64,000 nt of DNA from Sterolibacterium sp. (lineage in GTDB: Bacteria > Pseudomonadota > Gammaproteobacteria > Burkholderiales > Rhodocyclaceae): positions 1 through 64,000 of the forward strand of contig JAQTOA010000004.1 in the NCBI GenBank assembly GCA_028713555.1. Reading direction: 5' to 3'. Positions 46,018-53,538 of this stretch are shown in pieces; positions within the stretch are counted from its first letter, which is position 1, and each line of letters starts with the position of its first letter. The notes beneath the pieces are model-generated. The model ran no database searches. It had not been told where the DNA came from and saw only the letters and a program-made list of their open reading frames with translations. The position numbers were made by a program, and so were the translations under genes.

Positions 46018-47094
46018 TCAGAAACGGATATGCGTCGATGCGTTGAGGTTGGCCCGGGCGCCGCGCCAGTCGTCGATCAGGTACTTGGTGAAGGGCAGCC
46101 CGGTCTTTTCGAAGAAGCGCGGCCAGCCGATGCGCTCGATCCAGTCGGAGAGACGCTCCCAAGGGCGGGCATCCCCTTTGTAGACATGCAGGATGTTCTT
46201 CACCACGGCGGCCACTTCGGGCCAGCGCGGAGCATTGTTGGGCAGCCCGGAGGTCACCATTTTCATGAAGGTTGGCTTGCCGCGCGCATTGGCGTTCTTG
46301 CCGCCGACCCAGATGGCCAGCTTGGAGTGTTCCGGATCGTTGATCTGCATCGGCGGGCAGGGTGGATAGCAGGCGCCGCAGCAGATGCATTTTTTCTCAT
46401 CGACTTCGAGCGAGGGCTTGCCATTCACCAGCGCCGGACGGATTGCCGCTACCGGACAACGCGCCACCACGGTCGGACGCTCGCAGGCGTTGGCCACCAG
46501 GTCGTGGTTGATGACCGGCGGCTTGGTGTGCTGCATGATGATGGCGATGTCGGCCTGGCCGCCACAGTTGATCTCGCAGCAGGAGGTGGAGATATGCACG
46601 CGGTTGGGCATTTCCTCGCGGCGGAATTCGTCATAGAGTTCATCCATCAAGGCCTTCACCACGCCCGAGGCGTCGGTACCGGGGATGTCGCAATGCAGCC
46701 AGCCTTGGGTGTGCGAGATCATCGACACCGAGTTGCCGGTGCCGCCGACCGGGAAGCCGTTCTTCTCCAGCGCCGCGACCAGCGGCGCGACCTGGGCTTC
46801 CGTACTGACCATGAACTCGATGTTGGAGCGGATGGTGAAGCGCACATGGCCTTCGGCAAACTGGTCGGCAATGTCGCAAAGCTTGCGAATGGTGTGCACA
46901 TCCATCTGCCGCTGCGTGCCGGCGCGCACCGTCCACACCTCGTCGCTGCTGTGAGAGACATGATGCAGCACGCCGGGGCGGGGGCGGTCGTGATACTTCC
47001 AGTTGCCGTAGTTCTTGAGCAGTTTCGGGTGCAGGTAGGGCTTGTGGTCGGGTACGCCGCTTTCGATCGCCCGCCGCATATGTGCTTGAGCCAT
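46018..47094 (-). CDS. dsrB: DsrB, dissimilatory sulfite reductase beta subunit
   Basis: The 358-residue beta subunit of the sirohaem enzyme that, in oxidisers, turns DsrC-bound persulfide into sulfite. Sirohaem-cluster cysteines lie in HISTSCCEINCGGQAD, and a ferredoxin domain carries CICCGACYPPCPPMQI. It starts 17 bases after dsrA. The composition fits the oxidative (rDsr) type given the surrounding dsrEFH, which reducers lack. Confidence 0.97.
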   Translation of the reverse strand: MAQAHMRRAIESGVPDHKPYLHPKLLKNYGNWKYHDRPRPGVLHHVSHSSDEVWTVRAGTQRQMDVHTIRKLCDIADQFAEGHVRFTIRSNIEFMVSTEAQVAPLVAALEKNGFPVGGTGNSVSMISHTQGWLHCDIPGTDASGVVKALMDELYDEFRREEMPNRVHISTSCCEINCGGQADIAIIMQHTKPPVINHDLVANACERPTVVARCPVAAIRPALVNGKPSLEVDEKKCICCGACYPPCPPMQINDPEHSKLAIWVGGKNANARGKPTFMKMVTSGLPNNAPRWPEVAAVVKNILHVYKGDARPWERLSDWIERIGWPRFFEKTGLPFTKYLIDDWRGARANLNASTHIRF

Positions 47095-47111
47095 AGTCTA
47101 TCTCCGGTAAA

Positions 47112-48407
47112 TTAGGCCGCAGCCTTCCTGGCGTTGATTTTTGCCACCTCGTCGTCCCATCCGTCCATGCGCACATAGGGATTGGTGCGGGGTTGCGAAA
47201 CCATGTTGATATCGATGTCGAGCTCGATGCCTTCGAGAAAATTGACCAGGCCGATGCGCTCAATCATCTCGCCGGTGCGTTCGTGCTCAAGTGCATTCTC
47301 GGCGAAGAAGTCGATGATCTTCTGTGCCAGGTCGACCAGATTCCGGTAATCCTCGTCTTTCTGCAGCGGCATGAAGGGCACCACCACGGTACCCATCAGG
47401 TCGCCGATCTTCAGGGTGCGCTTGCCGCCGATCAGGATCGTGCAGCCTTTGTCGGTGCCGGTCGCCAGCGCGCCGGTCATGACGTTGATGCAGTGCATGC
47501 AGCGCACGCAGTCCTTGTTGTCGATTTCCAGCGCCTGGTTGGCATCGAGCATCACCGAGGAAATGTTGGCATCGTGGCGGACCTTGCCGGTCTCCTTGAT
47601 CTGCATGGCCTTGGTCGGGCAGCGGGAAACCACGTCGTTGACCAGTTCATTCATGCCGTGCTTGGCGAACCACTTCTTGGCCAGCGCCTCGTCGGTACGC
47701 ATGTTGTCACGCCAGGTGCCGATCACCGCCATGTCGGAGCGCTGGATCGAGTTCATGCAGTCGTTGGGGCAACCGGAGAACTTGAACTTGAACTTGTAGG
47801 GCAGGGCAGGGCGATGCAGGTCGTCGAGGAAGGCATTCACCACCTGGCGCATGGCCTTGGCTTCGTCATAACAGGACTGCTCGCAGCGGGCCGCGCCGAC
47901 ACAGGACATCGAGGTGCGCACCGAAGGGCCGGCGCCGCCCAAGTCGAAGCCCATCTCGTTTATTGCGTCGAAAGCGGGCTGCACATTTTCGGTGGTCGCG
48001 CCCTGGAACATGACGTCGCCTGACTGGCCGTGCATAGCGATCAAGCCAGTGCCGTATTTTTCCCAGATATCGCAAAATTTACGCAAGGTGCCCGTGTCAT
48101 AGTGCATGCCGGGAGCAGGCATGATGCGGATGGTGTGGAATTCGGCCGCGTCAGGGAATACCGGTTTGCCGGTTTCATCCTTGATCTCGGTAAAGCGCGG
48201 GATGACTCCGCCGCCATAGCCGATGACACCGACCGTACCGCCTTTCCAGTAGCCCTTGCGGGTCTGGTAGGAATGTTCGAGGTGGCCGAGCAGGTCGACG
48301 ACGTAATCCTTGTCTGCGGCCAGGCGTTTCAGGCCAGTGACGAAGCTGGGCCAGGGGCCGCTCTCAAGCTGGTCGAGATTCGGCGTGGGGTGGAGTTTCT
48401 TGGCCAT
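47112..48407 (-). CDS. dsrA: DsrA, dissimilatory sulfite reductase alpha subunit
   Basis: The 431-residue alpha subunit. Sirohaem-[4Fe-4S] ligands are visible in SMSCVGAARCEQSCYDEA and KFSGCPNDCMNS, and the inserted ferredoxin domain in CVRCMHCINVM. It is the first gene of the dsr operon, with GAGGAG upstream and a 210-base region to the divergent operon. The gene order A, B, E, F, H, C, M, K, L, J, O, P, N is the same as in Allochromatium vinosum, without dsrR or dsrS. Confidence 0.98.
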   Translation of the reverse strand: MAKKLHPTPNLDQLESGPWPSFVTGLKRLAADKDYVVDLLGHLEHSYQTRKGYWKGGTVGVIGYGGGVIPRFTEIKDETGKPVFPDAAEFHTIRIMPAPGMHYDTGTLRKFCDIWEKYGTGLIAMHGQSGDVMFQGATTENVQPAFDAINEMGFDLGGAGPSVRTSMSCVGAARCEQSCYDEAKAMRQVVNAFLDDLHRPALPYKFKFKFSGCPNDCMNSIQRSDMAVIGTWRDNMRTDEALAKKWFAKHGMNELVNDVVSRCPTKAMQIKETGKVRHDANISSVMLDANQALEIDNKDCVRCMHCINVMTGALATGTDKGCTILIGGKRTLKIGDLMGTVVVPFMPLQKDEDYRNLVDLAQKIIDFFAENALEHERTGEMIERIGLVNFLEGIELDIDINMVSQPRTNPYVRMDGWDDEVAKINARKAAA

Positions 48408-48617
48408 CGTGATGGTCTCCTCAGGTAAGTCGCGTATTAGCTTTTGCGAATGCTATGGGTCAGTGCGGTGCACAAGCCATACCCATGGCAGGTAGTAGTG
48501 GGTCGTTCATGGGAGTAGGCTGACCTACCCGAAGGGAGTGGGCTCGGCCAAGCCAACGTGGTGATGGTCGCCGATGTGGCTAGGGTGCGATAGTCTTGGG
48601 GACGCATAGGAGGTGCA
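48408..48617. promoter_or_regulatory. divergent control region between dsrA and the cmx6-like operon
   Basis: 210 bases hold both promoters. I see repeated TGGGT/ACCCA elements: ATGGGT near 48455 facing ACCCAT near 48481, and GTGGGT near 48499. There is also a small hairpin, GTAGG-CTGA-CCTAC, at 48515-48528. No clear -35/-10 pair stands out on either strand, so activator-dependent transcription is likely. AGGAGGTG precedes the plus-strand gene. Confidence 0.55.
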
Positions 48618-48848
48618 ATGGATCAAATTATCAGCCTGGACAAGTTCGCGGTACCAGTCGGCAGGCAGGAGATCGAACTTCAGCAGATCGTCTATGAGGC
48701 TGGCGGCATGCCGCAGTTACGATTGCGCATTCGTGAGCGCAGCCGCTTCACGGTCTTCGATATCGATCCGCAAACAGCAGGGCGCTGGGCTCAGGCGATG
48801 CTAGCCTGGGCACAGGCGCAAGCATCTACGCCACAGGAACGAACTTGA
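48618..48848 (+). CDS. small protein of unknown function beside dsrA
   Basis: 76 residues, no signal peptide, no cysteine. The body (LDKFAVPVGRQEIELQQIVYE, then MPQLRLRIRERSRFTVFDID) reads like a compact beta-rich fold with an acidic-basic alternation, followed by a helix AGRWAQAMLAWAQ. A very strong ribosome site (AGGAGGTG) suggests high expression. It is the first gene of the operon divergent from dsrA, and its stop overlaps the next start (TTGA). I do not recognise a named family. Confidence 0.8.
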   Translation: MDQIISLDKFAVPVGRQEIELQQIVYEAGGMPQLRLRIRERSRFTVFDIDPQTAGRWAQAMLAWAQAQASTPQERT

Positions 48849-49516
48849 GTGCATTGGCGTCGGCCGTGGGCGATACCACCGAGGCCAATGAGGTGGTCGA
48901 CGTGCTGTTTGCCTTGCGCGGTAACGCCATTGCCACCGACTATGCCTTGCCCTTGTGGCAGGCATTGCAGGCCAGCTTGCCATGGCTGGCGGAAGAACCG
49001 GATGTCTCGATCCTGCCGCTGGCGCGAGTCAGCCAAGGTCAGGGGAACCTGTTTCTTGGTCGCCATACGCGGCTCGAACTGCGCTTGCCGCAGCGCTTGG
49101 TCGATGCAGCCTATGTGCTGTGCGGCCTAAGCCTGGACCTTGGCGCCGGTGCCGACTTGTCGGGAACCGTCGAAATCTGCAGCGCCAGCTTGCGGCCATT
49201 GCGGCCGGCAGCGGTGCAGTATTCGTCCTTCGTCACGCTTGGCCATAGCGCCGAAGCGGAGTTTGTGGATGAAGCAAAGCGACTGCTAGATCTCATCGGC
49301 GTCGATTGCCAACTGGTCTGCGGCAAAGCGCGCACCCAGCCGGGAGATGAGATTGCCGGCATGGAGGGGACGTTGCGGGGATTCAGCTTGATGCTGCACG
49401 GACTGACGCGGGAGGATTCGTTGCGCATCCAGCGCACCGGTCTGGGCGCCGGGCGCAAGCTCGGCTGTGGAATATTCGTGCCGCACAAGTCGGTGGTTGC
49501 CGTTGCGGCAAATTAG
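48845..49516 (+). CDS. Cas6/Cmx6-like protein, stand-alone
   Basis: A 223-residue protein resembling the Cas6 group Cmx6 of myxobacterial-type I CRISPR systems: an N-terminal VVDVLFALRGNAIATDYALPLWQAL, LPWLAEEP, a middle TRLELRLP, and the C-terminal glycine loop LRIQRTGLGAGRKLGCGIF followed by VPHK. Cas6 proteins cut CRISPR repeat RNA. The position where relatives, as I recall them, have Asp-His is Asp-Tyr here (Tyr33), so cutting may be lost while RNA binding stays. There is no CRISPR array or other cas gene. The start is TTG, overlapping the previous stop. Confidence 0.75.
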   Translation: MSALASAVGDTTEANEVVDVLFALRGNAIATDYALPLWQALQASLPWLAEEPDVSILPLARVSQGQGNLFLGRHTRLELRLPQRLVDAAYVLCGLSLDLGAGADLSGTVEICSASLRPLRPAAVQYSSFVTLGHSAEAEFVDEAKRLLDLIGVDCQLVCGKARTQPGDEIAGMEGTLRGFSLMLHGLTREDSLRIQRTGLGAGRKLGCGIFVPHKSVVAVAAN

Positions 49517-49552
49517 AACGTCTTGGGCGATTCTGAAATTGCGGGGTGAGTT

Positions 49553-50032
49553 ATGACAAATCAAAATCTTGTGACGCTCGACATGTCGGGCATGAGTTGC
49601 CCGGCCCCGCTGGTGGGGGCCAAGCGGGTGGTCGACGACCTTTCGCCGGGGCAGACGCTGGTGCTGATCTCCGATTGTCCGGGTACCCCCGACGATTTGG
49701 CAGTGTGGGCGCGCATCACCGGCAATGAGGTATTTGCCAGCGAGAAGCTTGATGGTAGCAAGGTAGCCTATTCCATCCGCAAGGGCGGCGCCGGCAAGCG
49801 TCAGGTGAATATCACGCTGGATATCCGCGGCGTCAGTTGTCCCGGCCCAATCCTTGAGGCGAAGAAGCTGCTGGATACGATGCACTCCGGCGAAGTGTTG
49901 CTGCTGATCAGCAACTGCCCCGGTTCTTTGTCCGACGTCAAAGCCTGGGCCAAGGCCGGCGCGGTCGAACTGGATGCCGTGGTGGAAGCAGGACGCGGTA
50001 CCCATGAATTTTATTTACGCAAAGGAGGCTAA
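49553..50032 (+). CDS. tandem TusA-domain sulfur carrier
   Basis: A 159-residue fusion of two TusA domains. Half one carries MSCPAPLVGAKRV (Cys16), half two VSCPGPILEAKKL (Cys96). In each half a second cysteine appears in LISDCPGT (Cys42) and LISNCPGS (Cys122), where ordinary TusA has STDPGS. The pairing of cysteines suggests disulfide or two-site sulfur handling. It follows the Cmx6-like gene by 36 bases and precedes the DsrC paralogue by 2. Confidence 0.88.
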   Translation: MTNQNLVTLDMSGMSCPAPLVGAKRVVDDLSPGQTLVLISDCPGTPDDLAVWARITGNEVFASEKLDGSKVAYSIRKGGAGKRQVNITLDIRGVSCPGPILEAKKLLDTMHSGEVLLLISNCPGSLSDVKAWAKAGAVELDAVVEAGRGTHEFYLRKGG

Positions 50033-50034
50033 GC

Positions 50035-50367
50035 ATGAGCTACGTCATCAATGGCGAAGAAAAACCAACGGATGCTGAAGGCTATCTGCTGGAGGCGGAT
50101 TTCAGCGATGAGGCAGTCTACGTGATCGCCGCGGCCGAAGGCCTGGAGTTGACCGACGACCATTGGAAAATCATTAACTTTTTGCGCGACAAGTACCGCG
50201 AAGACGGCCATACGCCAAATTTTCGCGCCATGCTCAAGGAAGTCTCCGAAGATCTCCTGCCGGGTTGCGATAGCAAGGCGCTCTACGATCTGTTTCCAAT
50301 CGGCCCGGCCAAGCAAGGCTGCAAAGTCGCCGGCCTGCCGCAGCCTCTCGGCAAGGGGGGCTATTAA
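50035..50367 (+). CDS. DsrC/TusE paralogue lacking the terminal cysteine
   Basis: A 110-residue DsrC-family protein: AEGYLLEADFSDEAV and LTDDHWKIINFLRDKY match the core. The arm keeps the inner cysteine (Cys96 in AKQGCKVAGLPQP) but ends in LGKGGY, so the penultimate cysteine that carries persulfide in DsrC and TusE is absent (Lys107 sits in its place). Cys78 is extra. It may act as a decoy, a regulator, or a partner of the tandem TusA. AAAGGAGG gives a very strong ribosome site. Confidence 0.9.
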   Translation: MSYVINGEEKPTDAEGYLLEADFSDEAVYVIAAAEGLELTDDHWKIINFLRDKYREDGHTPNFRAMLKEVSEDLLPGCDSKALYDLFPIGPAKQGCKVAGLPQPLGKGGY

Positions 50368-51146
50368 AATCCCACGCTGAGCGCGAGCATGCTCAATGAT
50401 CCCATGCTGATGCCTTCCACCGGGAAGCTGAGGGCTTCCTCTTTGTACTGCGTGCCAATGATTGCGAGCAGCGGCAGATAGTGCTCCGGTGTTGGCACTG
50501 CCAACCGCGCTTCTCGATCGAGTTGCAGATAGTCGATCAATGCGGCATGGTCGTGGCGCAGCAAACGGTCCTTGACCTGCTGCTCGAAACGCCGTGCCCA
50601 GTCGTGGGGGAGGGCGGAGGCATCCCATTTAATTGCTGCCAGATTGTGCACGACGTTGCCGCTGCCGACGATCAGCACGCCTTCATCGCGCAAGGGTGAC
50701 AGACGCTGGCCGAGTTCGTATTGGAAACTATTGGGCTGGGTTCTATCGATGGACAGTTGGACGACAGGAATATCGGCTTGTGGAAACAGATGTGCCAGCA
50801 CCGACCAGGTACCATGGTCCAGTCCCCAAGAGTGATCCATGGCGACGTCCAGCGGCTTGAGCAGTTCCTGGACGCGCAACGCCAAGGCGGGACTACCGGG
50901 AGCAGGGTACTGATACTCGAACAGCGATTGGGGAAAACCGCCGAAGTCGTGGATGGTCTGCGGCGTCTCCATGGCGGTAACCGCGAGACCGGGCACATAC
51001 CAATGCGCCGAGATGGCCAGTATCGATTTCGGGCGCACCAGAGCTTGGCCGATGCTGCGCCAGGCCCGCGTATAGAGATTGTGTTCCAGGGTGTTCATCG
51101 GGCTGCCGTGGCCGATGAACAGGGCGGGCAGGCGGGGCGTCTCCAT
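50364..51146 (-). CDS. class III extradiol dioxygenase family (YgiD-like)
   Basis: A 260-residue enzyme of the 4,5-DOPA-dioxygenase group: LPALFIGHGSPMN with the first metal His, SAHWYVPG, then DHSWGLDHGTWSVLAHLFP and VGSGNVVHNL. It would open an aromatic diol ring; the natural substrate is unknown. The ATG at 51146 starts at the conserved region. It converges on the DsrC paralogue, sharing the last few bases, and lies 6 bases after ettA. Confidence 0.9.
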   Translation of the reverse strand: METPRLPALFIGHGSPMNTLEHNLYTRAWRSIGQALVRPKSILAISAHWYVPGLAVTAMETPQTIHDFGGFPQSLFEYQYPAPGSPALALRVQELLKPLDVAMDHSWGLDHGTWSVLAHLFPQADIPVVQLSIDRTQPNSFQYELGQRLSPLRDEGVLIVGSGNVVHNLAAIKWDASALPHDWARRFEQQVKDRLLRHDHAALIDYLQLDREARLAVPTPEHYLPLLAIIGTQYKEEALSFPVEGISMGSLSMLALSVGF

Positions 51147-51151
51147 GCTTA

Positions 51152-52816
51152 TCAGTGCGTGATCGGCTTGTAGCGGATGCGCTTCGGCTTGGCGCCTTCC
51201 TCGCCCAGGCGTTTCTTCTTGTCGGCTTCGTATTCCTGGTAGTTGCCGTTGAAGAAGACCCACTGCGATTCACTCTCGCAGGCGAGAATATGGGTGGCGA
51301 TGCGGTCGAGGAACCATCTGTCATGGGAGATCACCAACACACAGCCGGCGAACTCCAGCAGGGCGTCTTCGAGCGCACGCAGGGTTTCGACATCGAGGTC
51401 GTTGCTTGGCTCGTCGAGCAGCAGCACATTGCCGCCGGCGATCAGGGTCTTGGCCAGGTGCAGTCGGCCGCGCTCGCCGCCGGAAAGGTTGCCGACGATT
51501 TTCTGCTGGTCGCTGCCCTTGAAGTTGAAGCGCCCGATGTAGGCGCGCGACGGTGTCTGGTAGCGTCCGACAGTCAGGATATCTGAGCCGTCGGAGATTT
51601 CCTCGAAGACAGTCTTGTTGCCGCTCAAGCTGTCACGAGTCTGGTCGACGTGAGAAAAACGCACGGTCGGGCCGATTTTCACTTCGCCGGAATCGGGTTG
51701 TTCCTTGCCGATGATCATCTTGAACAGCGTGGATTTGCCTGCGCCGTTGGGGCCAATGATGCCGACGATGGCGCCGGCCGGAATGGCGAAGCTGAGCTTG
51801 TCGATCAACAGGCGTTCGCCGAAGCCCTTGCTGACCGCCTTGAACTCGATCACGTCGTTGCCGAGTCGTTCGGCGACCGGGATGAAAATTTCCTGGGTCT
51901 CGTTGCGTTGCTGGTATTCCTCCGAACTAAGTTCGTTGAAGCGTGATAACCGCGCTTTGCTCTTGGCCTGGCGCGCCTTGGGGTTTTGCCGCACCCATTC
52001 GAGCTCCTGCTTCATTGCCTTGATGCGTGCGCCTTCCTGCTTGGCTTCGGTCTCCAGGCGCTGTTCCTTCTGCTCCAGCCAGGAAGAATAATTGCCTTTC
52101 CAGGGGATGCCCTGGCCGCGGTCGAGTTCGAGGATCCATTCCGCCGCGTTGTCGAGGAAGTAGCGGTCGTGCGTCACCGCCACCACTGTGCCGGGGAAGC
52201 GGGTGAGAAATTGTTCCAGCCACTCCACCGATTCGGCATCGAGGTGGTTGGTCGGTTCGTCCAGCAGCAGCATGTCAGGCCGCGACAGCAGCAGGCGGCA
52301 CAGCGCGACGCGGCGCTTCTCGCCGCCGGAAAGGTTCTTGACCAGGGCATCCCAGGGCGGCAGGCCGAGCGCATCGGCGGCGATTTCCAGCTGGTGCTCG
52401 ACATCGCTGCCGGCGGCGGCGATGATGCCCTCGTACTTCGCCTGTTCTTCGGCAAGCTTGTCGAAGTCGGCATCCGGCTCGGCGTAGGCAGCGTAGATTT
52501 CTTCGAGTTTCTGCTTGGCGGTCATCAGTTCGCTCAAGGCGCCTTCGACGGATTGACGTACGGTCTGTTCCGGATCGAGTTGCGGTTCCTGGGGCAGGTA
52601 GCCGATGGAAAGATTGGGCATTGGCCTGGCTTCGCCGATGATGTCCTTGTCCAGGCCGGCCATAATGCGCAGCACCGTCGACTTGCCCGAACCGTTTAGG
52701 CCGAGCACACCAATCTTGGCGCCGGGGAAGAAGGAAAGCGAAATGTCTTTGAGAATTTGACGCTTGGGCGGGACAATCTTGCCGACGCCATTCATGGTAA
52801 AAACGTATTGAGCCAT
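51152..52816 (-). CDS. ettA: energy-dependent translational throttle protein EttA (ABC-F)
   Basis: A 554-residue soluble ABC-F ATPase that acts at the ribosomal E site. It has two ATP-binding cassettes: Walker A GLNGSGKST and GPNGAGKST, signatures LSGGEKRRVAL and LSGGERGRLHLA, Walker B LLLDEPTNHLD and LLLDEPSNDLD. A linker of about 80 residues (LETEAKQEGARIKAMKQELE) and the arm insert are present, and the length fits EttA rather than Uup. Confidence 0.95.
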   Translation of the reverse strand: MAQYVFTMNGVGKIVPPKRQILKDISLSFFPGAKIGVLGLNGSGKSTVLRIMAGLDKDIIGEARPMPNLSIGYLPQEPQLDPEQTVRQSVEGALSELMTAKQKLEEIYAAYAEPDADFDKLAEEQAKYEGIIAAAGSDVEHQLEIAADALGLPPWDALVKNLSGGEKRRVALCRLLLSRPDMLLLDEPTNHLDAESVEWLEQFLTRFPGTVVAVTHDRYFLDNAAEWILELDRGQGIPWKGNYSSWLEQKEQRLETEAKQEGARIKAMKQELEWVRQNPKARQAKSKARLSRFNELSSEEYQQRNETQEIFIPVAERLGNDVIEFKAVSKGFGERLLIDKLSFAIPAGAIVGIIGPNGAGKSTLFKMIIGKEQPDSGEVKIGPTVRFSHVDQTRDSLSGNKTVFEEISDGSDILTVGRYQTPSRAYIGRFNFKGSDQQKIVGNLSGGERGRLHLAKTLIAGGNVLLLDEPSNDLDVETLRALEDALLEFAGCVLVISHDRWFLDRIATHILACESESQWVFFNGNYQEYEADKKKRLGEEGAKPKRIRYKPITH

Positions 52817-53538
52817 TACAAGGTGCTTTCTTATTTAGTTGAGCAAACACATTTCGCTTTACATTTGACATATCCATTTGCCAACAGCGATCAGTTTGCT
52901 GCGCTGCTCCGCATACCAGTCCTCTTTCTCCCGGCTATTTATATTGCTATCCTTTAGCCCGAAACCACGTGACAAACGCATAAAATGGTCGCAACTAATT
53001 GATGGTTGCGAATAGTACATGAATTGCCTTCATCACCCAAATCGATCATGCGCCACTTTGAGTTGAGGCAGACCTCGTATGCCGGGTTGGCGCTGGTCGG
53101 CCAGTGCAACTAAGCGGAAAAATGGGAGGAGCAGACATTGACCTTCGTCATGGATCAGAGCGGGAGTTCCGGGAAATCGGTCAGTCGCACCTATCAAGGC
53201 GTTGATGGACACACTCGGATTTCGTGACCCAACCAAAGCGCGATCACATTGAACGGCACCTGAATCTGGACACCGGAAAGTGGCATTCCCTATCGCCTAA
53301 GCGCCGCTGGGCTCTGCTATCATTGCCGCCTCCCAAGAAGCTTGCTGATCCTTGAAATACACCTAGCGGCGGGCGCCCTGAAAGTGCTAATTCCAATTCC
53401 AAATCAACCGTGGCTTTGTCCCCCAATGGGGCTTCCTTCGTGGCGTCGTCTTCCCCTTGCCGTGTTTATTACACTGTCCCACGGGGATTTCCGTTGGTCA
53501 CCTTTGTGCCACTCCTGATTCAGAGTTGAAATAAGATT
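52817..53538. other. intergenic, no gene supported
   Basis: 722 bases between divergent ettA and the helicase gene. Short frames here (including 67 codons at 53033-53236 minus) have no ribosome site or family match. One perfect inverted repeat, TCGCAAC at 52989-52995 with GTTGCGA at 53005-53011, could be an operator. Composition is less gene-like than the neighbours, which suggests a decayed insertion, but no element ends were found. Confidence 0.5.

Noticed and set aside
45997..47115. 372-codon open frame on the plus strand
   Set aside because: It is antisense to dsrB, whose sirohaem and ferredoxin cysteines are all present.
53033..53236. 67-codon minus-strand frame in the long gap
   Set aside because: It has no start signal and no match. 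It was considered as a transposase remnant, but no element ends are seen.
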